Shown here: one piece after another, positions 11,543 to 22,239 of the stretch
Layout: every line of letters starts with the position of its first letter
Position numbering within the stretch: position 1 is the first letter of the stretch
Assembly (NCBI GenBank): GCA_008360955.1
Contig: LUCM01010426.1
Coordinates: 14,461 to 78,460 of the forward strand
DNA length: 64,000 bases
Source: Fasciolopsis buskii
Taxonomy: Eukaryota; Platyhelminthes; Trematoda; Plagiorchiida; Fasciolidae
Direction: 5' to 3'
Notes under the pieces: model-generated
Told to the model about the DNA's origin: nothing
What the model saw: the letters and a program-made list of their open reading frames with translations, nothing else
Databases searched by the model: none
Made by a program: the position numbers and the translations under genes

Positions 11543-14170
11543 ATTATCATTATCGTTCAGCGTTAAACAGCGAGGCAAATTACAAAAACCGCTACCATTT
11601 CACCAGAGTTACACGTTTTTTTATAAAAAGAGTGAACATGCAAGGGGAACAAGGAGTAGACCTAGACAAGCGGAAACGGAAAACAGTAATACAGAAGCCA
11701 ACAAAAGGGAACACAGTCTAAATGTACAAACGCACTTTTTCTTCCAATCACTAACTTGACAGAAAATGACAACACAATCGCCATTGGTCACGGTTCACTA
11801 CCTTAGCCTTCAGTGTCACCAACGAATAAGCTGACAGATTTTCCGGACCCCGATCACGAAGAAGTGAGACACCTAATTTAACCAAGTTCGTTATATATTT
11901 TCTAATCCCGCGTTATCACGTCCTCTGATGACCTCCCAGTGATTTCTTCCGCTCCACTCCTTGGGAGGAACGCAAAATAAGGCAAGGTGTGGTAGATGAA
12001 TTTTTCCCATACGCGACAGGTTACCCAACCAGCGCAGTCTACTAAGGTTCATACACTGATATAAGGTGTTCTCATAAAGAGCACCAAATACTAGATTACT
12101 AACCTCCACATTACTCACAATTCCATCCAGTCATACGAATATTATGAATACATCGGTGGCCGAAAACTTCCAAACGACGAACATCTCCGAAATGCAAGCT
12201 TCCCGTCTCGTAATCACACAACAGAACTGAGCGCACTGCGGCACAGTATACATGATCTTTCAATTTCAGCGAAATATCAGATCGACGCCACAAGTGTTTC
12301 AGTCAAGCGTGCGCCGATCGACCCTTGCTTATACGGATCCTCACCTTCAAAGCCATGCTGCCATTCTTCAACACGCAACGACCGAGGTAACCGAAACGGT
12401 CGCAATCGTTAGTTCCGTTCCATCTAGTACCAAGTTCGGGACTACTGCTGTCCAGTTTTGTGAGAACACTTTACACTTAGAAAGTGCAAAGCATATGCCG
12501 AATTGAGCTGCTGACTGCGATAGTTTGCCCAGGCTCGTTGTGCATGGTCCGCAAGTTCGAACAGGTACATGACGTCTTCTGCGTAATCTAGGTCACACAG
12601 TTTCTCACCATTTGCCAGTTCGTTTCGTACATCCTGGAGATCTCTAAAAACATACTCCCTTATTTTGTCCATGACAAAGTTGTGGAAGAATATAGCGATG
12701 GGATATCCTTGTCGAACACCGTACGCCGCGAGTGATTTCTAATACACTTGACAGTTCATCCCATACTGTCACGCAAACACAGGTATGTAAGTGCAGCGCT
12801 CGCAACAGGTTCAAGAACTCCTCTGGTATATTCCTCCGGGGGAGAGCACTGAATGGTGCTTTCCGGTTCACTGAGTCGAATGTGCCATTCACGTCGAGAT
12901 AGACTACGATCGTAGGGTGACAATGTGGTACGTGTGTGTAGCACGCTTCGAATAACTGACGAAAAGTGACAAGCCCGTCGCCGCAACCTCAACCTGGACG
13001 AATTCCAGCTTGCTGTTCACGTTTGTTGTTCTCGCGAACTGCTATCAAACGGCACAACTTTATCAAAGCTTAGAATCTAGCAACTATCAGATTTAAACTA
13101 ATCCCACGATTATTGCTACAGTCACTGTGTGCCCTTCTGGAAGAGTGGTACAATCAGTGGTTCATCTCACGATAGCAGCATGTTCTCCTCATTCCAAATA
13201 TCAAAAAGCAAGGAGATAAGTGTTTTCCTTACCGCTTTTCCACTCAATTGAAAAAGAACTGGCGGGTTCGTCGGGACCGCCTACTTTTCCCCTCTTCAGC
13301 AGATGAATGTTCAACTTTACTGGCAGTTCCGTTGAGGAGGAGGTCAAGAGACAAATCCAAAGGAGTCACAGCTGCGGTTGTCGAACTAACCTCATTAGGG
13401 AGCAGCATACGTAGGTGATGTGTGAAAGGCTCAACCGAATCCGCGAATCTCGGTTGTTTTACGATGGATGAGCTCCCAATTCCACTTGCACACGACTTTA
13501 CTAATCGACGTTCGCCGCCCATCGGTGTCACGTATGAGCCTAAACGGCGTTTGACCGTTATCTGACGCGGGTGCTCATTTCGGTTTTTCACCAACCTTAA
13601 CTCACCAGTTTTTACAGTCACTTGATTTTTTCGAATATGCAGGTGTCGTTGCATCTTATTCGCCACCTTACAGTTAAGGAACTGGGGTTTTTACTCCATT
13701 AGAACTATGTCGCGAATTCGTGCTACGCGAGAACAAACGATTGTTCGCACAAAACTGGAGAGGCCTGTCCCTGTGCGATCAACAATGCAATATGGAATTA
13801 CTTGTGGACGTCCAACTAACGAGGAACGGTGGATGGGCGTTGCTAGGGCATCCGGCCACCAAACAAAAGAACTACTAGGGCTCCAACCTAAATCATTTGG
13901 TTCTGACAAGAACCTGACCACAAGGCAGCAGGAGATGGGTGAATGGAGAGCCATCTGTTTGGATCAACAACTATTGTTCTACTTTTTTTCCCCGATTCAG
14001 TTGCCAGCTTAAATCAACCTCTTCTTGAAGGACCATGAAGTTAGTTCGTCATGAATTTAGCCATCGACGTTTCAGGCATAACTGAAAGTTCGGCTTAGAA
14101 TAAGCTATCTTGCATAGCTTGCTGGGACATGGAGGCACGCAAGCCGTCACACCATGTCAAAATGCAGTCA
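11543..14170 (-). mobile_element. RTE family 1 LINE copy lacking the endonuclease
   Basis: The 3' end is an (ATG/ATT)-type repeat at 11543-11560 read in reverse, followed by 3' UTR. The RT C-terminal module is at 11891-12300, with RLRWLGNLSRMGKIHLPHLA. The RT active-site region is near 12580, where the expected YADD reads YAED. RT proper lies at 12644-13290, the linker at 13250-13690, and then the 5' UTR-like region (13700-14170) directly. The endonuclease present in other copies is entirely missing, a deletion of roughly 0.6 kb or more near 13690. The 5' boundary agrees with the copy ending near 60700 (shared gtcacacca.gtcaa). Dead, non-autonomous. Confidence 0.83.
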
Positions 14171-14260
14171 CGCAAGCAACTGGCTGGATTCCGCGATGAT
14201 CGTGCATGCATCGACCAAATTTTCACTCCTCGAAGTTGGGCAGGTGATGAAACGTTTGCG
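14150..14260 (+). mobile_element. LINE reverse-transcriptase fragment
   Basis: A plus-strand frame reads QLAGFRDDRACIDQIFT, the RT motif normally QAGFR..R.C.DQIFTLR in RTE elements. Coding is lost soon after. It overlaps the 5' end of the adjacent minus-strand copy, so the two were joined by insertion or rearrangement. Confidence 0.65.
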
Positions 14261-15537
14261 ATCTAAGCGCCAAGTTGAGCATTCAAAAACTTTGAAGACA
14301 GTTGGGTTTTCCAGAGGCTTTGCATTCTTAGACAATTATGCGGCCTACGGGACTGCAAAAGGGTCTAGTGTACTGAGTAATGATATACTCGCGAAGCATC
14401 GGTCACATAACTGTATTATCGTTTCGGGGACCCGGTGGCCAGTTTTCGCCACTCCCCATACTCATCCATGAGCTACGAGAAGATAGCTCTATGTACTCGT
14501 TCTTTCAAATTAAGCCAGGGATATTCTGCACGAGGTTTTGTTCAGTCTGGCTGAAGGCCGAGTAAAAATTCTCTCGGGAAACTGATCTTTCGAATTAGGG
14601 TATGCCCATCATACGCGGGTGGTAAGGGACAATCAACAGTCAATTCAACACGCGCTGGACAGCTTGGTGACTAAGCTGTTCAGGCACAGTATGTGCTCTG
14701 CACTTTCACAGCGCGGGATATTCTTTAAAAACCGGCATAAACCAGTCCCTGTAGGCACTACTTTGTAGCGTTAGGTTGAAGTAGTCGATAGCTTTAAGTA
14801 ACTCCGGAGATTGTTTTTAACGGGAAGCGGTGTTGAATACTGGATCACACCACGAAAGTGAGAGCTGCAGCAGTTTTCGCGAACACGCGACACCTGTGGC
14901 ATCGGCATAACATCCGGTTTTGTTTCAATGATGCAATTCGCAATACTCTTCAGTATGATTAAAATACCTGGTGGGAATATCGAGTAGACAGTGTTTAGAT
15001 GCATTTTCATGCATTGGGTACAACCATCCGTCCACTGCCTGAAATATTCGCTGTAAATCGTCTTCGGTGGTTTGGGAATTCATTGCGAACGATTGAGAAT
15101 GGTCTCTCTTTGCTTTTTTTCGCAAGCACTAGCTAGGTAGGGCTGGTGGTCAGGTCATCATTTAGCATAGAAATATGAAGCTAATCCCATCGACTGGTGC
15201 TCTCTGCCATGCTGGCTGAAACGCAAGAGATAGAGACTGTCGTTCATTGAAGACGCTGAGAAAAAGGAGCTAAAATCAAATTCAGTATCGTGAATGCCGC
15301 ATGGCTAATTTGTGGAACTTGTGTTCCAGGGAAAGAAAACAAACAAAAAAAGTAGAAGAATTTCACGGTGAGGAAGCACAAAAAGCACTTTCTGTCTTTT
15401 AATCGTCAATGGTTTCCATTTCTTATACATCTTCTGCAAAATGGCCATGTTGGTTCCATGTCTAATTTTAACCGGGTATACAAGACAGGCAATCGATTGA
15501 CTTAGTGAACATTGAAATTTCGTTAAAGAACCTAGAC

Positions 15538-15578
<41 letters not shown>

Positions 15579-17423
15579 AATAGCCCGGACAGCTGGCCGT
15601 GTCAAGAAAAACTTAATGCGCCATATAACACGACGTTGGAGACAGACGGTTGACATAGTCATATAAACTCTTTCGCATACACCATTACTTCAATACGATC
15701 GATCTAAACAAAGCCAAAGCACAGAATGGGGACAGGTTGCTTAGACATTTGGCTGGTTTCTCCAATGAGCACTTGGAGTTTCTGGATAGATAAAAGAGAC
15801 TAGCGATGATGCATTCGAGTGATTTCGTAAACCAGTTCGGTAGACACACGGAGATGGATACTACTGCTACTATTCGTGGCCGACTGATAATGGTGAGGAA
15901 CAAAAATGGAACATATTCAGTTCATGTTAAACAATCAGTAGAAAACTACAATGACGATTTATGCCAGAAGATAATACATAAAAAAACAGTACAAAGGGTT
16001 AAGTGCGAAAAATAATGGACAGTAGTTCCGTTTAGTTTCAGCGTCTAAAATCATTAAACTTGCACTTAACGTGTTCTGATTTCGATTGCTACCTCACAAC
16101 ATCACCTATGCGAATCAGAAAAACGACGAAGATAGTGGAATATTAACTGTAAGGTAATAAATTGAACAATGAAAGAATGTCAGTGTTTGCAGAATTAAGT
16201 CATACTCATTCGACAGAACCCCGTGGACTCCAATTCGGTAAACGAATTGGATATACACGAGCTAGCCCCCTGTTTAAGGTTTCCATGCGTATTGTCACCA
16301 GATCGCCCGGGTATGCGAACCTATCATGCTATCATTACCGGCATCGGACAACAGCTTGCAATTGGGAAGCATGTTATGAACATGTAGAAAATATGGACTA
16401 ACAATCTTAGTATACTGAGACTCAGTCTATTCTAAGAATTACCCTCCGTGGATCAGCACCTAAACTCCAACCTCTGAAGCGCGGACACTATATTCTACCG
16501 ACGGCACCGAAGACAATGGTTTGCAAACACCGGAAGTATTTGTAAATCATCCATTCTCAACGGCTATTTTCTTGATCCGTACACTGAGACCGACCCTACA
16601 ACCGTTGTCTAAACCCGACCTTTGATTGATAAGCTCACATCGAATTGGTACTGCAGGCGCCTCAAGTTAATAAATGCTAAAATCGAGCGTTCTACATGCG
16701 CGAAGATAATTTATCCTATATACGACCATCTGGTCAGGTGAAATCAGTAAATTAATTTTTATGACATGGTTTACGCCTGTACATAATGGGAGGGACATCC
16801 CTCATTGTTACCAGGCCTCACGACACGGGGCAGAAAGGAACCGTCAACGGCGACCCTGAAATTCGGGGTGGAGTGAAGTCTCATTAGACCTATTTAGTTT
16901 AACCAATCTTTTTGTAAGAATAAGTTTCGATTTCGAGTTAATTCAGTCCTGCAATATCATTCTACAGCCCAACTGGTTAAGTTGACCAGATTTTACCTAC
17001 ACTATCATTCACCACTACGAGGTAGCAATCAAAGCCAGAACATGTCAAGTAAAGATTAACGACTGCATGGATCAAAATGAGCAGTTGACGATTTGTTCGT
17101 CTGTCTACCTGATATCCAATGATACTACACCGGATTCTCATTCATTGGTTGACGGATTAACAAGAGTCGGCTAGAAAAATGCAACATTGTCACAATCAAG
17201 ATCGCATAGTTCCTGCTACGCCATGATGAAAATCAAGAACCTCTTTTCCTCTAAGAAAACAAAAACAGAGATGCTACGTTTGGTGGGATGACCTAAATGA
17301 TCAACAGAAAACCAGCTGCATAAATGTATCGAGAAAGGCAATGTAATTTTAACACAGATGTGACAACATACCTAGGCTACAAGTGTAGATTCGTCTGACC
17401 CAATAGGCCAAGTTTGTTGTGGA
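14261..17423. other. 3' flank of the transporter; no gene recognised
   Basis: This lies downstream of the MFSD14-like stop (minus strand) and should contain its 3' UTR. I did not find a clear AATAAA on the minus strand close to the stop. A (GT)n tract lies at 15540-15575. The stretch 16030-16160 is a decayed copy of the repeat at 43832/49512. Open frames at 14771-15125 and 16162-16401 have no known motif. Confidence 0.5.
15540..15575. repeat. (GT)n microsatellite
   Basis: About eighteen TG/GT units. Confidence 0.95.
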
Positions 17424-18590
17424 TTAGGTGGGCAACACGGCTAGGCGATTAGATTCATCCAATCCGAACTGTTGTCGATGATGAGAATGATGAACGATGC
17501 TGTGTGGTTTAGGATCGTCAGACAGCTCAACTAATGTGGTAACCGATTCGGGGACAGTTGGGAGAATATCGTTTAGCAAACAATTTCCATCATTGTTGTT
17601 ACTGTGAACCACGTTTGCCTGTTCTGGGAAAGTACTGTTGCAACTGTCCTGGTTAGGATCGCAGGATGATGTTCCCATCACTCCGAGACCATTATTTATG
17701 TCTGAAGCTATGTGGCCGTCGGTGGTATCGGCAGTAAAACCTCGAGTTTGATGTGTCATGTCGAATCGGTGCGCGGTGACCACATCACATTCGACGGGAG
17801 TAGAATGATGCAAAAAATGTTTCAAATTGTGGCTACGGTAATTACTTAGATCAGCTGCTTCCGTATCCAGCCGAGTGAGGAACTGGGAATCTCGCTCGTG
17901 CTTTGGAAGGTAATTACCGAACCCTATAAGATTAATTGATCCGCCAAGATCTCCAGTGGTTGGAATGGCACTAGAGGACGCTGTCAAACCGCCAGAAGAG
18001 AACGCAGAATGGTCAAACGTTGACCTACTGGGCAATAAATGTGCTGCATTGTCTACGGAACGACCGAGAACAGACCAACCTCCAATTAGGCGACGAATCG
18101 GTTCGACCAAGTGCGCCCGAGTAAATGAGACGGTGGGAGGATAGCGTGTCACACGATTGGCGCGGCGAACAGCAACTGCAGCCGGACGACGACGGCGATC
18201 GGACCAGCCGGAAACGAGACGATCCCACAGACCCAGGTCTCTCGAATCGATGGCATGATCTTTTTTGTCCCATGTGCGAGTATGTTTCATGTGATTTTTC
18301 GGGTCGAGAAGCAGCGCCTGACTACTGCTTGCGTAGTACGAATCGTGATCCCCGGCCTCCATGGTGTTGTCGTATCCAGCAAGTGAATGACCATACTCTA
18401 TATTGGACATATCCCATCGGATGTGTTCATAGGCTTCGGCTGCTATAGGACCGCAGTTGTCGCCGGACAATGTGGTCGGGATAAGTTTGGTCACAACAGA
18501 CTTGGGATTTTCCGGAATGAACCAAGCAACCAAAATGGCCAAAAGTACTAAAACCGCACCGAACGCAAACGGTGGCCCGGGTAATAATTG
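17424..18590 (-). CDS. MFSD14 (HIAT1): MFSD14-like terminal exon G with long hydrophilic tail
   Basis: The last exon has 388 codons and a TAA stop at 17424-17426. It starts QLLPGPPFAFGAVLVLLAIL and continues VAWFIPE, the last membrane span of the family. About 360 further residues follow, with no obvious membrane segment: a basic patch (SDRRRRPAAVAVRRANR), many Ser, Asn, His and Asp residues, and leucine-containing motifs such as QALLLDP and CLLNDILP. Vertebrate MFSD14 proteins end roughly 50 residues after this span, so the tail is a large lineage-specific extension, presumably cytosolic. The acceptor is aatatag next to 18590, with only a modest pyrimidine tract. The open frame has no internal stop over 1.16 kb, which argues that it is translated. 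Confidence 0.88.
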   Translation of the reverse strand, partial: QLLPGPPFAFGAVLVLLAILVAWFIPENPKSVVTKLIPTTLSGDNCGPIAAEAYEHIRWDMSNIEYGHSLAGYDNTMEAGDHDSYYASSSQALLLDPKNHMKHTRTWDKKDHAIDSRDLGLWDRLVSGWSDRRRRPAAVAVRRANRVTRYPPTVSFTRAHLVEPIRRLIGGWSVLGRSVDNAAHLLPSRSTFDHSAFSSGGLTASSSAIPTTGDLGGSINLIGFGNYLPKHERDSQFLTRLDTEAADLSNYRSHNLKHFLHHSTPVECDVVTAHRFDMTHQTRGFTADTTDGHIASDINNGLGVMGTSSCDPNQDSCNSTFPEQANVVHSNNNDGNCLLNDILPTVPESVTTLVELSDDPKPHSIVHHSHHRQQFGLDESNRLAVLPT

Positions 18591-19937
18591 CTATATTTGA
18601 ATGGAAGATAAACGAGTGATGAGTAAATCAATGAGGTTGGGCGAAAAAAAAACTAAAAAAGCAATGCGTTGCGTTATTCCAATGGGACTACCGAACTTTC
18701 TCATCAGCTAACAACGAAACAACCAAACCGGTCGGCGAGGAGCTGTGCACTAAATCCCATCTGCAGGTAGTTTACCGATTATTTGTCACCGAAACGGCGG
18801 TACCACATACCGCGTTAAAAAAAATGAAAACTGAGATCTTCAGCTTTAAATACTAAAGCGTCCAAATGAATTTCGAAATGTATTTTTGGACAACACTGGC
18901 ACGACAGCATCGTACGGTCTAACAATACTACAAACCAGGGCATGGCATATGCGTACAAGGAGTAATATTGGTTCCTAAGGCATGTGATTTCCACATTTTG
19001 ATTTCGTAAACGTCGAGAAGTACCAGTTTCACCTGCTACATAGAAAAGTGATCAAGCGGACCAGAGGCACAAAAATGGATCAGGTTGAATGATATATTGA
19101 TTATTTTATAGGTAATAACGCGAATGGTTGACAAGTAACCAACGGCTTTTGGTTGCACCTGGTCGTTCGACAACTTAAAATGACGATTCGATTATTCCTT
19201 TCACGATAATCACATTCACTTGTAATAGGCGAGACAAGAACTTGGAGTAAATGTCATTAAGCTAACGAATGCATTTAATGAATCGGAGGTTACACAGACA
19301 CGCTCTGAAAAACCCTGTTTGTCATTGCGAGGACACTAGATGAACGAAAACCAGGTTCACATCGGCATCGGCTTTTCCTAACGGCTAACGACATTTTGGT
19401 TGCCGCCCGGGAGATGAGAATTCTTACCGGCCAGCAATGCTGAAGGGGGAGATTGAAAAAAACCGTAACAACGATGTAGTTTGACTAGCTTCCTAAACTT
19501 CGATATCTGGTAACTGGGCAAAATTCGTGGTAACGTTCAAATCGACCGTCTATATCCATTGCACCCGTTTTTTCCTGCAATCATTTATTCCGAGTGCGGT
19601 ATTGATCACGAGCCGGATTCCAACCCGACATCATGTTTCCAACGATAGTGGATCTTCGTCAAAATAATGAGACATCAATACAACACTTTAAAATTACATG
19701 TTTCTTGTATGAGTATAATGACAGAGTCATACCCCGGAGTCAACTAATCGGGACGGAGAACCAACAATTGAGCTTGAATGAAGTCTGGAGTCGGCATTGA
19801 ACCACGTTAGGTTTCAATGAGTCAAACGTAGCAAATAATCGGGTGACAGTCACTTGAACCCAACCATCAAAAGGGAATAACGAATTACTCAAGTGAACCA
19901 TTGGGCATTCACGGGAGTTTTGAGAATACACACTGAC
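18591..19937 (-). other. Intron between exons F and G
   Basis: This 1347 bp intron has a GTCAGT donor and an AG acceptor. No domain-bearing open frame or recognisable repeat is visible. It is one of the few parts of this locus without identifiable retroelement sequence. Confidence 0.75.
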
Positions 19938-20021
19938 CTCCTGTACACGACGCAAATTTTCCGATCCTCTTGCAATCGCTCCGTCGGCCTTTGTCTCTGG
20001 AGTTTGGCTATGCAAATCCAC
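19938..20021 (-). CDS. MFSD14 (HIAT1): MFSD14-like exon F (28 codons, variable luminal/cytosolic loop)
   Basis: An 84 bp exon encodes VDLHSQTPETKADGAIARGS followed by ENLRRVQE. It has exactly the right position and phase to link exon E (ending IFYIFQ) to exon G (starting QLLPGPPF). It corresponds to the poorly conserved vertebrate loop that begins HVELKELP. The acceptor is ctgatgtcag immediately before the GTG codon, and the donor is GTCAGT at 19937-19932, a weaker match. Support comes from phase, spacing and the V[DE]L start rather than strong sequence identity, so this exon is less certain than its neighbours. Confidence 0.75.
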
Positions 20022-20579
20022 CTGACATCAGGGACGAAATATAGGGGGAAAAATACATTGGTGCATAGTTGAATCGGTGAATAAAAATGTCTAGCTCTTT
20101 TTTAGGACGTGGTATAAATTACCAGCTGCAAATAACACTCGGAATTGAACCACTGCACTTTGTAACACTTCTACGCGGAACATGCACCATTTCTGCAAAC
20201 GTTCATGATAGCCGAATGGGAATGCGAGAAAGGAACTGTCACCCAATCACCTTTCATCATAAATCGAACTGTAACAAAAAATTGTAAATTTCACAACAAA
20301 TCGTTGCAGAACTATCGCTTCACTCATTTTAACTCAGTCCACAGCGTTGGGTAAAATCGCGATGTTCCCTCCCAAATTCCAAACCGCAATCGGTGAGTGG
20401 AGAGAATCCGCAGCCGACACACTCGACCGATTCGCCATTATGTGACTTCCGTAGCCTCGAATTACGCCAATCATGGCGGCTTTGGAGCGGAGGCAAAGGT
20501 TCCAAATGTGTTCAGAAGTCACTATCAAGTATGGAGCTCTGAAAGACACTAAACAACGATCTCTAAAAAAGACTGGGAA
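20022..20579. other. Intron sequence, nothing recognised
   Basis: Part of the 11.2 kb intron between exons E and F. No domain or repeat family recognised. Confidence 0.5.
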
Positions 20580-21420
20580 AACTGGTTGGGTAAAGCAACC
20601 GAAGAAAGGAAAATAGAAGCTGCTTCAGATAACAAAGACTCCTCAAACTCAGGCGACAATGGAGGACGAGGAAGTTCAATTAGTGGAAAGGTATGTGGTC
20701 GAAATAGTGAGTCGATTCACGACAGACAGCATAGACTCGACCGTCGGGTCGAATACATCAAGGGAAAGTTTATCCGATGGCACTAATGTGGTTATCCCGA
20801 CACCAGCAACCGTAAATCTCCCGGAAGCCTCAATCGACTCCCAAGTGCAATTGTAAGTAGGGTTGAACCATCAACTGCTGAAGCGGAAAAAATCAGCCGC
20901 TCCCGACGAACTTCCCTTAATGGCATCCAAATTTGATAGAGATGCTTTGATAAAAGCACTTATCTTCTTAATCGGTGATATTTGCATGGAGAAAAACATT
21001 CCTTTATCAGGGGGGCGAGTCACTGATTGTACCCATTCTCAAGAAGGGAACACGCAATGACCGTAGCAGTCATTATGAAATCGGTTTAATTTCGAAAGTT
21101 ACTCAAGGTTTAGTTTCGTCAGTGTTTCGCCTTTTGATGACGACTAACGACAGCAACATACGCGAGCAGCAAGCCGGATTTCGCCTAGGTTCCATCGGCC
21201 ATATTTTTGGCCTTCGCCAGCTACTTGAAAGGCGCTTCGGACTCAGTGGATCGAACTGCGTTTTCCAATGCTTTGCTTCGGAATAGTGTGCCAGAGGAAT
21301 TCGTGAACCTGTTGTCAGCATTGCGTCCGCACATCTATGATCGCATAAAGATATACGACGGACCATTAAATTCACTCGAACAGATCAGTGGGGTTTGACG
21401 AAGATATTCCGTTTTCTAAT
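20580..21420 (+). mobile_element. RTE family 1 LINE fragment (linker and RT)
   Basis: The linker remnant GKATEERKIEAASDNKDSSN is equivalent to WAKVTEEMKVASASGTSQRL in the copy at 59457-59756. RT pieces follow in shifting frames: AAPDELPL, NIPLSGG, REQQAGFRLGS, FGLRQLLERR and then SVDRTAFSNALLRNSVPEEF, with the intervening part of the FD.VD region deleted. Both ends are truncated and frameshifts are present. It lies antisense to the host gene, in its 11.2 kb intron. Confidence 0.8.
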
Positions 21421-22203
21421 CCCTCTTTGGTTTAGTCACCGCCGAGATAATAGATGAAGCTCAAGAAGGTCACATAGAGCATTCTCATCATCTGCTTTAG
21501 CCTGCAAATGCTTCAGCATGGTCCGGAAGTGGGCGTCTCAGGATCAGAATCGGTTACTCGTCCTAAACGCCTCTTGAAACGTTCACAGGTGACCGCGCGT
21601 CTCACAAAGCCACTGCTGAGAAAGTTTGACTTACTGTCTTCTCAGGGTGGCATTCATACTGAGACGCGAAGAAGAAAGTAAATCCCCGGCTTACCCAACC
21701 GGGTCGACCGATCTTTGGTAATCACTTCAGGCTTGATTTCGAACCAACCACCAGCGGTGTACGACGCTTAAGATTGTGTTTATTGGCATTTGTGGCAGAG
21801 AGGTGTATTGGACAAACAGGATGTTTAGCCTTATCCGAAGGACGTATGAACTGAGCAATAAGTCCGCAACAGGTTTTGGGGACCTTCAGATTATCCTATT
21901 GCTTTAGGGGTTGGGTCATTTGATCAGACGTGGGGTACCGTTCCGTAAGTGAAATCTCTAGTTGAGTTTGCGCAGAGTTAGCCCAAACACAAGATCCTAC
22001 ACTACAAATCAGCGAACAAAAAAAAGATAATCATGTCACTTTCTTCTAGCTGTTTACCCTTTTCGTAACATCGTTCACGACATGTCTTTTTGATGATTTT
22101 TGATCGGCTCCATACGTGTTCATAAAACGCTAAAATTGAATTTGACAAAGAGTATGGCATGTTGATGGTCTGTCTTCATTTTGGTTGATTCAGGAACATG
22201 CAA

Positions 22204-22239
<36 letters not shown>

